The notes below the pieces were generated by a model. The model searched no databases. It was given only the letters and a program-made list of their open reading frames with translations, and had not been told where the DNA came from. Source: Sunxiuqinia elliptica (GTDB lineage Bacteria > Bacteroidota > Bacteroidia > Bacteroidales > Prolixibacteraceae). From it: DNA of 64,000 bases. The stretch lies in contig NZ_FONW01000001.1 in the NCBI RefSeq assembly GCF_900113005.1, positions 1 to 64,000 of the forward strand, written 5' to 3'. Position 1 is the stretch's first letter. The number at the start of each line of letters is the position of its first letter. The translations under genes were made by a program, and so were the position numbers. This document shows, piece by piece, positions 24,872 through 32,871 of the stretch.

Positions 24872-25239
24872 AAATTAAATTCTTTTTTCAATCCCTTCCA
24901 AGCCTCACTCAAGTTTCATTCTGTTTACCCTCGATTACACAAAAACCAACCACCTATCAATCACATATATATGGTAAAATATTTTCCAAGAAAAAAGTAA
25001 AACATGCTTCTAAAACATAGTTTTACTTTTCACAAAACAAAGCTTCAAGAAGGCCTATATTCGTCTGTGAACCCTTTTCCACACATTCCAATAACCTCCA
25101 CATTCATTGTAAAATTTTTGCTTCGCCCCATTCACTCTTGAAGCCCAGCAACTCAGCGTTCCACTGACAATAATTATTTTTGGCACGATATTGTTTTTTA
25201 CCATAACTTACAGAAGTAATTCAACTCAAAATACAAGCG
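24872..25239. other. Divergent intergenic region with a hairpin and a promoter box
   Basis: Between the divergent ABC operon and mscS-like gene lies a perfect 11-bp hairpin, aaaagtaaaac (24993-25003) with gttttactttt (25020-25030). Since it lies between divergent genes it is not an obvious terminator. TATTTTTG at 25175-25182 matches the Bacteroidota -7 box and lies 57 bp before the channel gene; no convincing -33 element is seen. No coding frame is present. Confidence 0.45.
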
Positions 25240-26190
25240 ATGGAAAAATTATTTACTGATGAATTTTGGGAAACATTAATAGGAAGTATTACTAAGTGGC
25301 TGGTTACAGAACTTCCTGCCATACTCTTTCTCATCATCCTCCTAGTCATAGCCTTACGCACCAGTTCTTTCATGATTAGAAAACTTAAAAACGTGCTGGC
25401 AAAACGCACCGTTAACCAAACTGATGAACCCAACCTGGAAGTAGAAAAACGACTGAATACCCTTATGGGGATTGTGAAAAAAGGGGTTGCCATTTTCATC
25501 TGGACAATCTTCATCATGATTTTCCTAAAGAAAATAAACATCGACATTGCTCCCCTAATTGCCGGTGCCGGGATTGTTGGTTTGGCAGTTGGTTTCGGTG
25601 CCCAGGAACTGGTTCGGGATTTTATCACCGGCTTTTTCATTTTGCTCGAAAATCAAATCCGAACAGGCGATGTAGCCATTATCAATGGAACCAGTGGACT
25701 GGTTGAAAAAATAGAGCTACGTACCATTACCTTGCGCGACTTATCGGGGACTGTTCATGTCTTTCAGAATGGAAAAATCAATACCGTTTCCAACATGACC
25801 AAAGGGTGGTCGGCCATTGTCTTCGACATTGGCGTTGCCTACAAAGAAAACCTGGATCGTGTAATGGAGATTATGAGTGAAGTTGCAGAAGACCTTCGCC
25901 AAGATCAAAAGTTTAAATCGCTCATTTTGGAGCCTATGGAAATTTTTGGCTTGGATAGTTTTGGAGATAGTGCTCTTGTGGTTAAAGGACGGATTAAAAC
26001 CAAGCCAATCCAACAATGGGTTGTTGGGCGCGAATACCGAAAACGTTTAAAAGAAGCTTTTGACAAACACAAGATTGAGATTCCATTTCCACACCGGACG
26101 ATTTATTGGGGTGAAGAAATTGATCCATTGAAACTAACGCTGAGACAGGCCGAAAAACAAGCCAAAGGACAAAGCGAACAGACGAAATAA
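25240..26190 (+). CDS. MscS-family mechanosensitive channel
   Basis: This 316-aa protein has two N-terminal membrane helices and then the canonical pore helix, APLIAGAGIVGLAVGFGAQE (~105-125), followed by LVRDFITGFFILLENQI and the beta domain start RTGDVAIINGTSG. The C-terminal alpha/beta cytoplasmic vestibule is present, with a charged tail rich in Lys, Gln and Glu. It opens on hypo-osmotic shock to release solutes. Single gene with its own terminator. Confidence 0.92.
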   Translation: MEKLFTDEFWETLIGSITKWLVTELPAILFLIILLVIALRTSSFMIRKLKNVLAKRTVNQTDEPNLEVEKRLNTLMGIVKKGVAIFIWTIFIMIFLKKINIDIAPLIAGAGIVGLAVGFGAQELVRDFITGFFILLENQIRTGDVAIINGTSGLVEKIELRTITLRDLSGTVHVFQNGKINTVSNMTKGWSAIVFDIGVAYKENLDRVMEIMSEVAEDLRQDQKFKSLILEPMEIFGLDSFGDSALVVKGRIKTKPIQQWVVGREYRKRLKEAFDKHKIEIPFPHRTIYWGEEIDPLKLTLRQAEKQAKGQSEQTK

Positions 26191-26240
26191 ACAAGTTTGC
26201 TTACAGAATTTAGAAAGCAATATTGTTACATGAAGATTCG

Positions 26241-26275
26241 AAAAGCTGACCAGGAACATGGTCAGCTTTTTCTTT
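26241..26275 (+). terminator. Rho-independent terminator of the MscS gene
   Basis: A perfect 12-bp stem, aaaagctgacca (26241-26252) with tggtcagctttt (26259-26270), has a 6-nt loop and is followed by a T-rich tail. Confidence 0.85.
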
Positions 26276-26468
26276 TGCTGTTTTCTGACAAGAATCGGCA
26301 CGTTACTCCTTGCCACTAAATTCAAATTCCTGCTCTGATTCGACTGGCTTCTTTCGAATGATTTCAATCAAAAATATCCACGGAAGTGGTTTTCTATTGA
26401 ACATCGACCAATAGAATCGTGATTGTCCCTGCTGGTAAGGACCTGTTATTTTTTGTAATTTCGAAGAA

Positions 26469-27197
26469 ATGCAAAAGACCAACACAATGAATCAAACAAA
26501 AACAGCCATTATCACCGGAGCGAGTCAAGGAATTGGAAAAAACTGTGCTTTAGGGCTAGCAAGAATGGGTTACCATTGCATTTTGATGGCTCGCAACCAA
26601 GAGAAGCTGGAAGAAGTTGCAGAAATCATCAAACAAAATGGAGGGGAATCGTCCTTATTTGCCGTCGACCTCACCCAAGAAGAAGAATTGGTCAGCTGTT
26701 TACAAACAATCAAGAAATACTACGGCAATATTCAAGTCTTGGTCAACAATGCCGGGATGTACACCGGCGGAACATTGCAAATCACCAGCCATGCTTTCAG
26801 GCAACAACTGGAACTAAACCTGACTGCCGGCTTTATCCTTCTTCAAGAGCTTGTTCCCGTGATGAAAGCTCAAAAAAGTGGCTCCATTTTCAACATTGTT
26901 TCTCGATCAGGGAAGGTTGGCTTTGCACAAAGTGGTGCTTACTCGGCCTCTAAATTTGGCTTGCTTGGCTTAAGCGAATCGCTGTACCGCGAATTGGCTG
27001 AATATGGCATAGCAGTAACTGCAATTTGCCCTGCATGGGTAGCCACCGAAATGGCTTCAGTAGCCGGTTCTCCTCATCAGAATGATGAAATGATTCAACC
27101 CGAAGACATTTTCAAAACCATTGCTTATCTGCTTTCACTTGCTCCCAATACACGTATCAAAGAAATTGTTATCGAAGCTCGGAAAAGCATTCGTTAG
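26469..27197 (+). CDS. Short-chain dehydrogenase/reductase (SDR)
   Basis: This 242-aa classical SDR has the cofactor motif TGASQGIG (~14), the structural motif VNNAG (~93), the catalytic Ser in NIVSRSGKVG and the active pair in YSASK (~158). The Arg after the Rossmann strand (ILMARNQEKL) suggests NADP(H). Closest functional type is a 3-oxoacyl-ACP-reductase-like enzyme, but the substrate cannot be assigned. The ATG at 26487 (MNQTKTAIITG) is an equally good or better start. It is convergent with gldB, with only 4 bp between stop codons. Confidence 0.88.
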   Translation: MQKTNTMNQTKTAIITGASQGIGKNCALGLARMGYHCILMARNQEKLEEVAEIIKQNGGESSLFAVDLTQEEELVSCLQTIKKYYGNIQVLVNNAGMYTGGTLQITSHAFRQQLELNLTAGFILLQELVPVMKAQKSGSIFNIVSRSGKVGFAQSGAYSASKFGLLGLSESLYRELAEYGIAVTAICPAWVATEMASVAGSPHQNDEMIQPEDIFKTIAYLLSLAPNTRIKEIVIEARKSIR

Positions 27198-27201
27198 CAG
27201 A

Positions 27202-28203
27202 CTATTCTGGCTGATAACCAGACTGATTTAAAATTCCCAGGTAATCGTGATTCTCCATTAGCTGTTTCAAGGTCGTTTCTGGGTTTTTCCGCATGTAACT
27301 CCGAACAATCTGCCATCCCAACCAAGCGCCAACACGCCCTGGTGATTCGGTTGAAAAACTAGAGGTGTAGGGACCATCATCGACATAGCGTTTGATATCC
27401 ATCCGGTTGGTAGAAAAGAGTAGGTTTTGCTCTGCCATATAACTCCACATGGCGGCCTCACTATTCTCGCAAAAAGTAAGTTGAGCACCAGTATAGCCAA
27501 CAACCACGCTGTCGGGCGCATCTGGCATCATCGCCTCGACAAAATACAGCAGACTTCCTTGGTGCACCATGCTTTCAACTACTTTACTGGCTTTAGCACT
27601 AATTGGAAATTCCGTAGCTCCCCAAAAGTACATTGCATCCGGTACAATCTTCTGCGGATACATATTTCGAATTTTATAGGCCGGAATGCCCAGTCGTGGA
27701 TAATAATAGGAATTAGCGCCCAGGTACCTATCCAAACTAATCCCAATCAGCGAATCGGCGACCACCACCGACTGGTTCAATCCACTTATGCAGGTATAAA
27801 TGTTCGGAACCACCTTTTCTGGAAAGTAATAATGATAATGCTTGAATGCCTGCTGAAATTCATCAGCCAACTCCTCCCGGTCAATCAGCTTATCTGTTTG
27901 CTGTTTCAAGTTCACAATCATCGTATCGGCAACAAACGACTTTAATTGGGGCAAAAAATCCGCTTGCTCTGGTCCACCTATCCCAATCATATGGAAGTTG
28001 AACAACTCAAAGAAACGCCCATATTCTTGCTCTAATTTCGGAACGGTCATTTCTAGTTGCTCAGTTGTCTCCAAAAGCGCCTTATCATACGACTTGAACT
28101 CCTGAGTGATTTCGATATCTGAAACATCAATCTTCAATGGATTTCGCTGACAAGCAAAAACACTTACTAATATAATCAACACTAGGATCCAGCAATTTCT
28201 CAT
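27202..28203 (-). CDS. gldB: GldB-like gliding-motility lipoprotein
   Basis: This 333-aa protein has a lipoprotein signal (LVSVFAC, Cys ~18) followed by sequence typical of GldB. It shows the early VSDIEITQEFKSYDKALLE, the mid part with LGIPAYKIRNMYPQKIVPD, and the C-terminal region with NLLFSTN and GRVGAWLGWQIVRSYM. GldB is required for gliding and type IX secretion function in Flavobacterium. Orthologs occur widely in non-gliding Bacteroidota, so presence does not prove motility. No other gld genes are in the window. Confidence 0.8.
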   Translation of the reverse strand: MRNCWILVLIILVSVFACQRNPLKIDVSDIEITQEFKSYDKALLETTEQLEMTVPKLEQEYGRFFELFNFHMIGIGGPEQADFLPQLKSFVADTMIVNLKQQTDKLIDREELADEFQQAFKHYHYYFPEKVVPNIYTCISGLNQSVVVADSLIGISLDRYLGANSYYYPRLGIPAYKIRNMYPQKIVPDAMYFWGATEFPISAKASKVVESMVHQGSLLYFVEAMMPDAPDSVVVGYTGAQLTFCENSEAAMWSYMAEQNLLFSTNRMDIKRYVDDGPYTSSFSTESPGRVGAWLGWQIVRSYMRKNPETTLKQLMENHDYLGILNQSGYQPE

Positions 28204-28234
28204 CTTCTGTTCTTTTGATTTTCCTCGGAGTGAA

Positions 28235-28264
28235 TAAAAGCCCCGACTGTTTTTAATCGGGGCT
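28235..28264 (-). terminator. Rho-independent terminator downstream of 28336-29163
   Basis: The arms agccccgact (28239-28248) and aatcggggct (28255-28264) pair at 9 of 10 positions. On the minus strand the stem is followed by TTTTATT. It sits 72 bp after the stop of the duplicated-domain gene and separates it from gldB. Confidence 0.8.
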
Positions 28265-28335
28265 ACACCTTTAACTCTTCAAACTAACAAATATTTCACA
28301 AAAGAATCAATTTCTGACACCTTCTCTTTATAAGA

Positions 28336-29163
28336 TCATTCTTGTTTCCAAGCAGAATCAATCACTTCCCAAAGTTCAGCTTTTACCTGCTTCCTCACCT
28401 GATTCGTTTCCGTTGTCAGCTCATTCATCATTTTTCCCGGATGTGCCTTCTCAAAGGCCTCCATAATATCAGCTGCTCCCAATTTCGAAAAGTCAGCATA
28501 ATAGTCAACTGTTACGTAATCGTAAGGCATCCCAGCGCCCATCGGATAAACGCATTCCCACAACGACCAGCCCGACCTTGTTCCAGCATCCACCAAAGCC
28601 TGATGGACGGGCTTCCAAACTTTACGTTCATGCTCAACATAGGCGCCGCCATTGCCGGGCTTCACTTTCATAAAATTAACCTGAATGTACTTAAAGTCTC
28701 CCGGTCCGCCTTCCGGATAAACAAAGTCATCCCGATACAAAAGCTGTTTCCGAACCAACTCCCGACTGCTTAAAGTTTCAGCGAAAGCTTTGTCCAGATC
28801 TTTTCCCGGATGGACCTTTTCCATATCGACTTGAAACGTGTGTTCCAGCTTGGCCGGATCATCAAAAAGCGCCGCAGTAACAAAGTTATACTCATCGTCG
28901 CTTCCCGCATAATGAATGGCGTAAAGCACCCAGCCGACAATCTCTCCCTGTTTGATTCGCTCCTCGTGAATTGGCTTCCAAACTTCCTTCTCCAATTCTA
29001 CATACTTCGCTTCATCGCCCTGCTTGACTTTCATAAAATCAACTACCACAAAATAGTTCTTGCTTTCCTGAGCTTGACTTTTCAACACAAAAGCTCCCAT
29101 AAAAAGACTTAATACTAAGGCAAAAAGAGTCACCTTCGACATCGCAATTTTTCTTGTTCTCAT
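28336..29163 (-). CDS. Exported protein with two copies of an unknown ~120-aa domain
   Basis: This 275-aa protein has a signal peptide (LFALVLSLFMGAFVLKSQAQ). The mature part is an internal duplication. The first half has VVVDFMKVKQGDEAKYVELE, KEVWKPIHEERIKQG, GWVLY, YNFVTAALF and KVHPGKDL. The second half repeats these as IQVNFMKVKPGNGGAYVEHE, RKVWKPVHQALVDAG, GWSLW, YDYVTVDYY and KAHPGKMM. Alternating strands and helices suggest a tandem ferredoxin-like alpha/beta barrel fold (inference). I do not recognise a named family. Translation may begin at the eighth codon (MSKVTLF, 29142). Monocistronic with its own terminator. Confidence 0.7.
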   Translation of the reverse strand: MRTRKIAMSKVTLFALVLSLFMGAFVLKSQAQESKNYFVVVDFMKVKQGDEAKYVELEKEVWKPIHEERIKQGEIVGWVLYAIHYAGSDDEYNFVTAALFDDPAKLEHTFQVDMEKVHPGKDLDKAFAETLSSRELVRKQLLYRDDFVYPEGGPGDFKYIQVNFMKVKPGNGGAYVEHERKVWKPVHQALVDAGTRSGWSLWECVYPMGAGMPYDYVTVDYYADFSKLGAADIMEAFEKAHPGKMMNELTTETNQVRKQVKAELWEVIDSAWKQE

Positions 29164-29383
29164 TGTAAATCCATTTTAAGTTAACCCACTAGTTTCTAGA
29201 ATAAGTTACGACTTATTTAGATCAAATAAAAATAAAACATCCACCCAAAACACTAACGCACAGCAACTTAAAATAAAGTTCATTAAAGGCAGATAACATA
29301 GACAAATGCTATGTTACAATTTATAGAGAAGGGTGATAAACTGCCCTGAAACGTTCAAGAAAAGTGTGATTGACCAAACAGAA

Positions 29384-29414
29384 TTGCCTTTTTAAATAGA
29401 ATATTCGAGATTTG
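29384..29414 (+). promoter_or_regulatory. Candidate Bacteroidota-type promoter for the 29468 gene
   Basis: TTG at 29384-29386 and gagatttg at 29407-29414, one mismatch from TAnnTTTG, are separated by 20 nt, close to the usual -33/-7 spacing. They end 53 bp before the start codon. The remaining 29164-29383 divergent region shows nothing else recognisable. Confidence 0.4.
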
Positions 29415-29467
29415 CAGATACAAAAATGCAAAGAACAAGCGTTCTCTAAGTCAGAAAACAAACAGCT

Positions 29468-30145
29468 ATGAAACAGAAATATCAAAAATTGTGGATCATT
29501 ATCCTGCTTATTTTCGCAGGTCAGGCTTCTTGGGCTCAAGGAAAAACGGAGCTGTCTTTTACGGCAAGCCCAACCATTAACTGGCTATCATCAGATCAAA
29601 AAGGAGTTGAAAGTGGGAAAGTCACCCTTGGCTTTAACTACGGAGTAAATGCCGATTTTTATTTTGATGAAGGCAACCGCTATGCATTGGCAACAGGGCT
29701 TCTAATTAACAGCACCGGCGGAAATCTTCGCTATTACGACAATTCTGATGATATCCAGTTTTCCAGACATACTTTTGACTCCGGCACCACTTTTCGTTAC
29801 CGCCTAAAATACATTGAAGTGCCATTGGCTCTGAAGCTGAAAACCAGCCAATTCCGTCGTTGGTCATATTGGGGACAATTCGGGTTCTCTGGAATGATCA
29901 ATATCCAGTCTAAAGGAGACAGCAGCAATGACCTCCTGGATAAAAGCAATATCAATGACGAAGTTAAACTATTCAACCTTGCACTAAACATTGGTGTTGG
30001 TTCACATTTCGATTTGGGAGGCAATAATGCGATTGATGTAGGAATTGTTTACAAAAACGGTTTTATGGATGTCACCTCCAACAATCAGTTTAAGGATAAA
30101 ACCGATCTTAATTCGCTGATGTTAAAACTTGGCTTGGTTTTCTAG
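29468..30145 (+). CDS. Outer-membrane beta-barrel protein (PorT-like family)
   Basis: This 225-aa protein has a signal peptide ending ASWAQ. The mature chain is built of amphipathic strands ending in the aromatic C-terminus LMLKLGLVF, as expected for a Bacteroidota outer-membrane beta-barrel. Family-typical parts are the early LSFTASPTINWLSS, YIEVPLALKLKT and GVGSHFDLGGNNAIDVGIVY. It resembles small PorT/OMP_b-brl_2-type barrels of unknown function. Single gene, ahead of nadE by 142 bp. Confidence 0.75.
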   Translation: MKQKYQKLWIIILLIFAGQASWAQGKTELSFTASPTINWLSSDQKGVESGKVTLGFNYGVNADFYFDEGNRYALATGLLINSTGGNLRYYDNSDDIQFSRHTFDSGTTFRYRLKYIEVPLALKLKTSQFRRWSYWGQFGFSGMINIQSKGDSSNDLLDKSNINDEVKLFNLALNIGVGSHFDLGGNNAIDVGIVYKNGFMDVTSNNQFKDKTDLNSLMLKLGLVF

Positions 30146-30287
30146 AAATCAACCCGTTTTTTCTCTTTTTCAATTATTTTTGCTCTCCAAAGCAGATTGA
30201 TCATCAAATGAGCCTCAAGAGTTCCCTATCTGACTAAAAAAGCAGATGGGGCATTGACACATTTGAAAACATAGAATTTTAAATCAA

Positions 30288-31931
30288 ATGAAAATAGCAC
30301 TTGCGCAACTGAACTACCACATTGGTAATTTCGAAGATAATGCCCGAAAAATTATCGAAGCGATCCAGAAAGCTGAACAGCAACAAGCCGAGCTGGTTGT
30401 CTTTTCAGAATTAGCCGTAACTGGATATTATCCTCATGATTTGCTCGAACGGAAGGAATTTATCGAACAGGCGGAGCAAACCATCGAAAAGATAGCAAGT
30501 GCCTGTACCAATATTGCCGCACTGGTTGGTGCACCAAGCATCAATACCGACAGCGATGGAAAACAGCTTTTTAATTCAGCTTTTTTCCTAAAAGATGGAC
30601 AAGTTCAAGCAATTCGCCATAAATCCCTGCTTCCAACATATGACATTTTTGACGAATACCGGCATTTTGAGCCCAACAAACAGTTCGAACTCATTGAACT
30701 CAATGGGAAAAAACTGGCCGTAACAATTTGCGAAGATCTTTGGGACGAGCAACCAACCCACAATGTGTTTGGCAAAAACAAACTTTATACCTGCTCTCCA
30801 TTTGAAGAGTTGAGCAAGCTGAAACCAGATTTGATGATCAATTTATCAGCTTCTCCGTTTTCTCACAACCAAGCGAATTGGCGAAAAAATGTGTTGGTAA
30901 ACAAAGCCATTCACTACCAATTACCCATTGTGTACGTCAACCAAATTGGCGCTCAAACTGAAATTGTTTTTGATGGAGGCTCTTGCTTTTTAAAAGCAGA
31001 TGGAAGCATTCCGGTAGAGTTGGCCTATTTCCAGGAAGATTTTCAGATAATTGATACTGACAATCCAAAGGCACATACACAAGCCCAAACAGATTACATC
31101 GCCAAAATACATGAAGCCTTGGTGCTCGGAATTCGGGATTATTTCCAGAAATCCGGTTTCAAAGATGCTGTTTTAGGACTTTCCGGAGGAATTGATTCCG
31201 CCTTAGTTTGTGCCCTTGCCGTTGATGCCTTGGGCAAAGACCATGTTCGGGGCATCCTGATGCCATCAAAATACTCGTCTGATCATAGTGTTGCCGATGC
31301 TGTTCAGTTGGCCGAAAACCTGGGAATTCAATACGACACCGTCCCTATTCAAAATATGGTTAACGAGTTCGAGAAACAACTGGCCCCTCTCTTTGAGAAC
31401 ACACCAAGTGGCGTTGCTGAAGAAAATATCCAAGCCCGTACTCGCGGAACCTTGGTTATGGCCGTATCGAACAAATTTGGACACATACTCCTCAATACAA
31501 CCAATAAAAGCGAATGTGCCGTAGGGTATGGAACCTTGTACGGTGACATGAATGGAGGACTAGCCGTTCTGGGCGATGTATACAAAACGGATGTTTACAA
31601 GCTATCGCACTACATCAACCGAGAGCAGGAAATCATTCCCATCAACAGTATCCAAAAGCCACCATCAGCAGAATTGCGTCCCGACCAAAAAGATACTGAT
31701 TCGCTACCCGACTATGATATTTTAGATGACATCTTGTTTAACTACATAGAACTCAACAAGTCACCTCAAGAAATCATTGAAAAAGGCTTTGAGCAAGAAA
31801 CCGTCAAAAAAATTATAAAAATGGTTAACCGAAATGAGTATAAACGGTTCCAAGCCCCCCCTATTTTAAGAGTAAGTTCGAAAGCTTTCGGCTTTGGCAG
31901 AAAGATGCCCCTGGTTGCGAAATACGACTAG
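30288..31931 (+). CDS. nadE: Glutamine-dependent NAD+ synthetase
   Basis: This 547-aa two-domain enzyme makes NAD+ from deamido-NAD+, ATP and glutamine. The N-terminal nitrilase-type glutaminase (~1-260) shows the catalytic triad: Glu in VVFSELAVTGYYP, Lys in RHKSLLPTYD and Cys in VTICEDLWDE. The C-terminal synthetase (~275-547) has the PP-loop LGLSGGIDSALVCAL and the NTTNKSECAVGYGTLYGDMNGG region. The length is normal for the bacterial glutamine-dependent form. Cytosolic, last step of NAD synthesis. Confidence 0.96.
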   Translation: MKIALAQLNYHIGNFEDNARKIIEAIQKAEQQQAELVVFSELAVTGYYPHDLLERKEFIEQAEQTIEKIASACTNIAALVGAPSINTDSDGKQLFNSAFFLKDGQVQAIRHKSLLPTYDIFDEYRHFEPNKQFELIELNGKKLAVTICEDLWDEQPTHNVFGKNKLYTCSPFEELSKLKPDLMINLSASPFSHNQANWRKNVLVNKAIHYQLPIVYVNQIGAQTEIVFDGGSCFLKADGSIPVELAYFQEDFQIIDTDNPKAHTQAQTDYIAKIHEALVLGIRDYFQKSGFKDAVLGLSGGIDSALVCALAVDALGKDHVRGILMPSKYSSDHSVADAVQLAENLGIQYDTVPIQNMVNEFEKQLAPLFENTPSGVAEENIQARTRGTLVMAVSNKFGHILLNTTNKSECAVGYGTLYGDMNGGLAVLGDVYKTDVYKLSHYINREQEIIPINSIQKPPSAELRPDQKDTDSLPDYDILDDILFNYIELNKSPQEIIEKGFEQETVKKIIKMVNRNEYKRFQAPPILRVSSKAFGFGRKMPLVAKYD

Positions 31932-32040
31932 TTCCAAAAAGAGTAAAAAAAACAAAAGCCCCTGTACACGAGGCCTGATGTGGCTCAGCGCTTTTTAGCA
32001 TAAAAGATTTCTAAAACGTTTTTTATTTGTTAAAATTAGT

Positions 32041-32048
32041 TAACTTTG
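32041..32048 (+). promoter_or_regulatory. Candidate -7 box for the Crp/Fnr gene
   Basis: TAACTTTG fits TAnnTTTG exactly and lies 29 bp before the probable ATG at 32078, implying a very short leader. The only TTTG upstream is closer than the usual 19 nt, so the -33 element is unclear. Confidence 0.4.
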
Positions 32049-32077
32049 ATGCTCTATAACATATAAAGTTGGAATAT

Positions 32078-32779
32078 ATGCTGAGTCACGAAATGGGGAT
32101 TAAGGAGATGCTGGAAAATCCGAAATCGGTTTTCAGCCTTTTAACTCCTGAAGAAAAAGAACTACTGCTCAAACACATCACGTTGACCAATTTTAAGAAA
32201 AACGAATTCATTTACAAGGAAGGGGATAAACCAACCGGGTTTTCGTTTTTAATTGAAGGAAAAATCAAGATTTTTAAGGAGGGAGTCGGAGGACGTGAAC
32301 AAATTATCCGGATGACCAAACCCAATGGTTTTATTGGGTATCGCGCGCTTCTGGCAGAAGAAATCCACATTGCCTCGGCAGTCGCTTTAGAAGACTCTTT
32401 AGCGTGCCATGTCGATTCTGGATTCTTTTTTAACCACATGCTGAAAAACTCGGACATTACAGCAAAGCTCTTACGGAAACTAGCTCGCGAACTTGGGTTC
32501 TCAAACAGCCGAACCGTTACCCTTACACAAAAGCACATCCGAGGCCGATTGGCTGAATCGCTGCTTTTGCTAAAAGAAAAATACGGCTTTGAAAACGATG
32601 GGGCAACTCTGAAAGTTTTCTTGTCTCGTGAGGATATTGCGAACTTGTCTAACATGACCACCAGCAATGCCATCCGAACTTTATCAACCTTTGCAGGCGA
32701 AAGAGTCATTGCCATTGACGGCCGGAAAATTCGAATCTTGGATTCACAGAAACTCGAACGCATAAGTAAACTTGGATAA
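32078..32779 (+). CDS. Crp/Fnr-family transcriptional regulator
   Basis: This protein of about 233 aa has a cyclic-nucleotide-binding-like domain (~20-140; FIYKEGDKPTGFSFLIEGKIK) and a C-terminal winged helix (~150-225; LSREDIANLSNMTTSNAIRTLSTF). No Cys cluster typical of iron-sulfur Fnr proteins is present near the N-terminus. I take the ATG at 32078 (MLSHEMGIKEML) as start. An in-frame TTG at 32069 would add three residues but is a weaker choice in Bacteroidota. Ligand and regulon unknown. Confidence 0.88.
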   Translation: MLSHEMGIKEMLENPKSVFSLLTPEEKELLLKHITLTNFKKNEFIYKEGDKPTGFSFLIEGKIKIFKEGVGGREQIIRMTKPNGFIGYRALLAEEIHIASAVALEDSLACHVDSGFFFNHMLKNSDITAKLLRKLARELGFSNSRTVTLTQKHIRGRLAESLLLLKEKYGFENDGATLKVFLSREDIANLSNMTTSNAIRTLSTFAGERVIAIDGRKIRILDSQKLERISKLG

Positions 32780-32800
32780 ACTGGTTTCACTAAAAACCAG

Positions 32801-32845
32801 AAAAAAGGAGAAAACAAGTACAAACTTGATTTCTCCTTTTTTATT
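32801..32845. terminator. Bidirectional terminator between Crp/Fnr and MurF-Alr genes
   Basis: A perfect 13-bp stem, aaaaaaggagaaa (32801-32813) with tttctcctttttt (32830-32842), is extended inside by caagt/acttg. T-runs occur on both strands. It serves the convergent genes ending at 32779 and 32872. Confidence 0.85.
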
Positions 32846-32871
32846 TCTTCACCTTACGGCTTAAGTCAATT

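Noticed and set aside
28235-28264. The GC-rich hairpin as a terminator for gldB
   Set aside because: It lies upstream of gldB (minus strand) and downstream of the 28336 gene, so it ends the latter transcript.
30208-30255. Imperfect inverted repeat (ccctatctg/cagatgggg) before nadE as a terminator
   Set aside because: No T-tract follows the stem on either strand.
32069-32077. TTG start for the Crp/Fnr regulator
   Set aside because: An in-frame ATG lies 9 bp later and adds nothing missing from the domain; TTG starts are less likely here.
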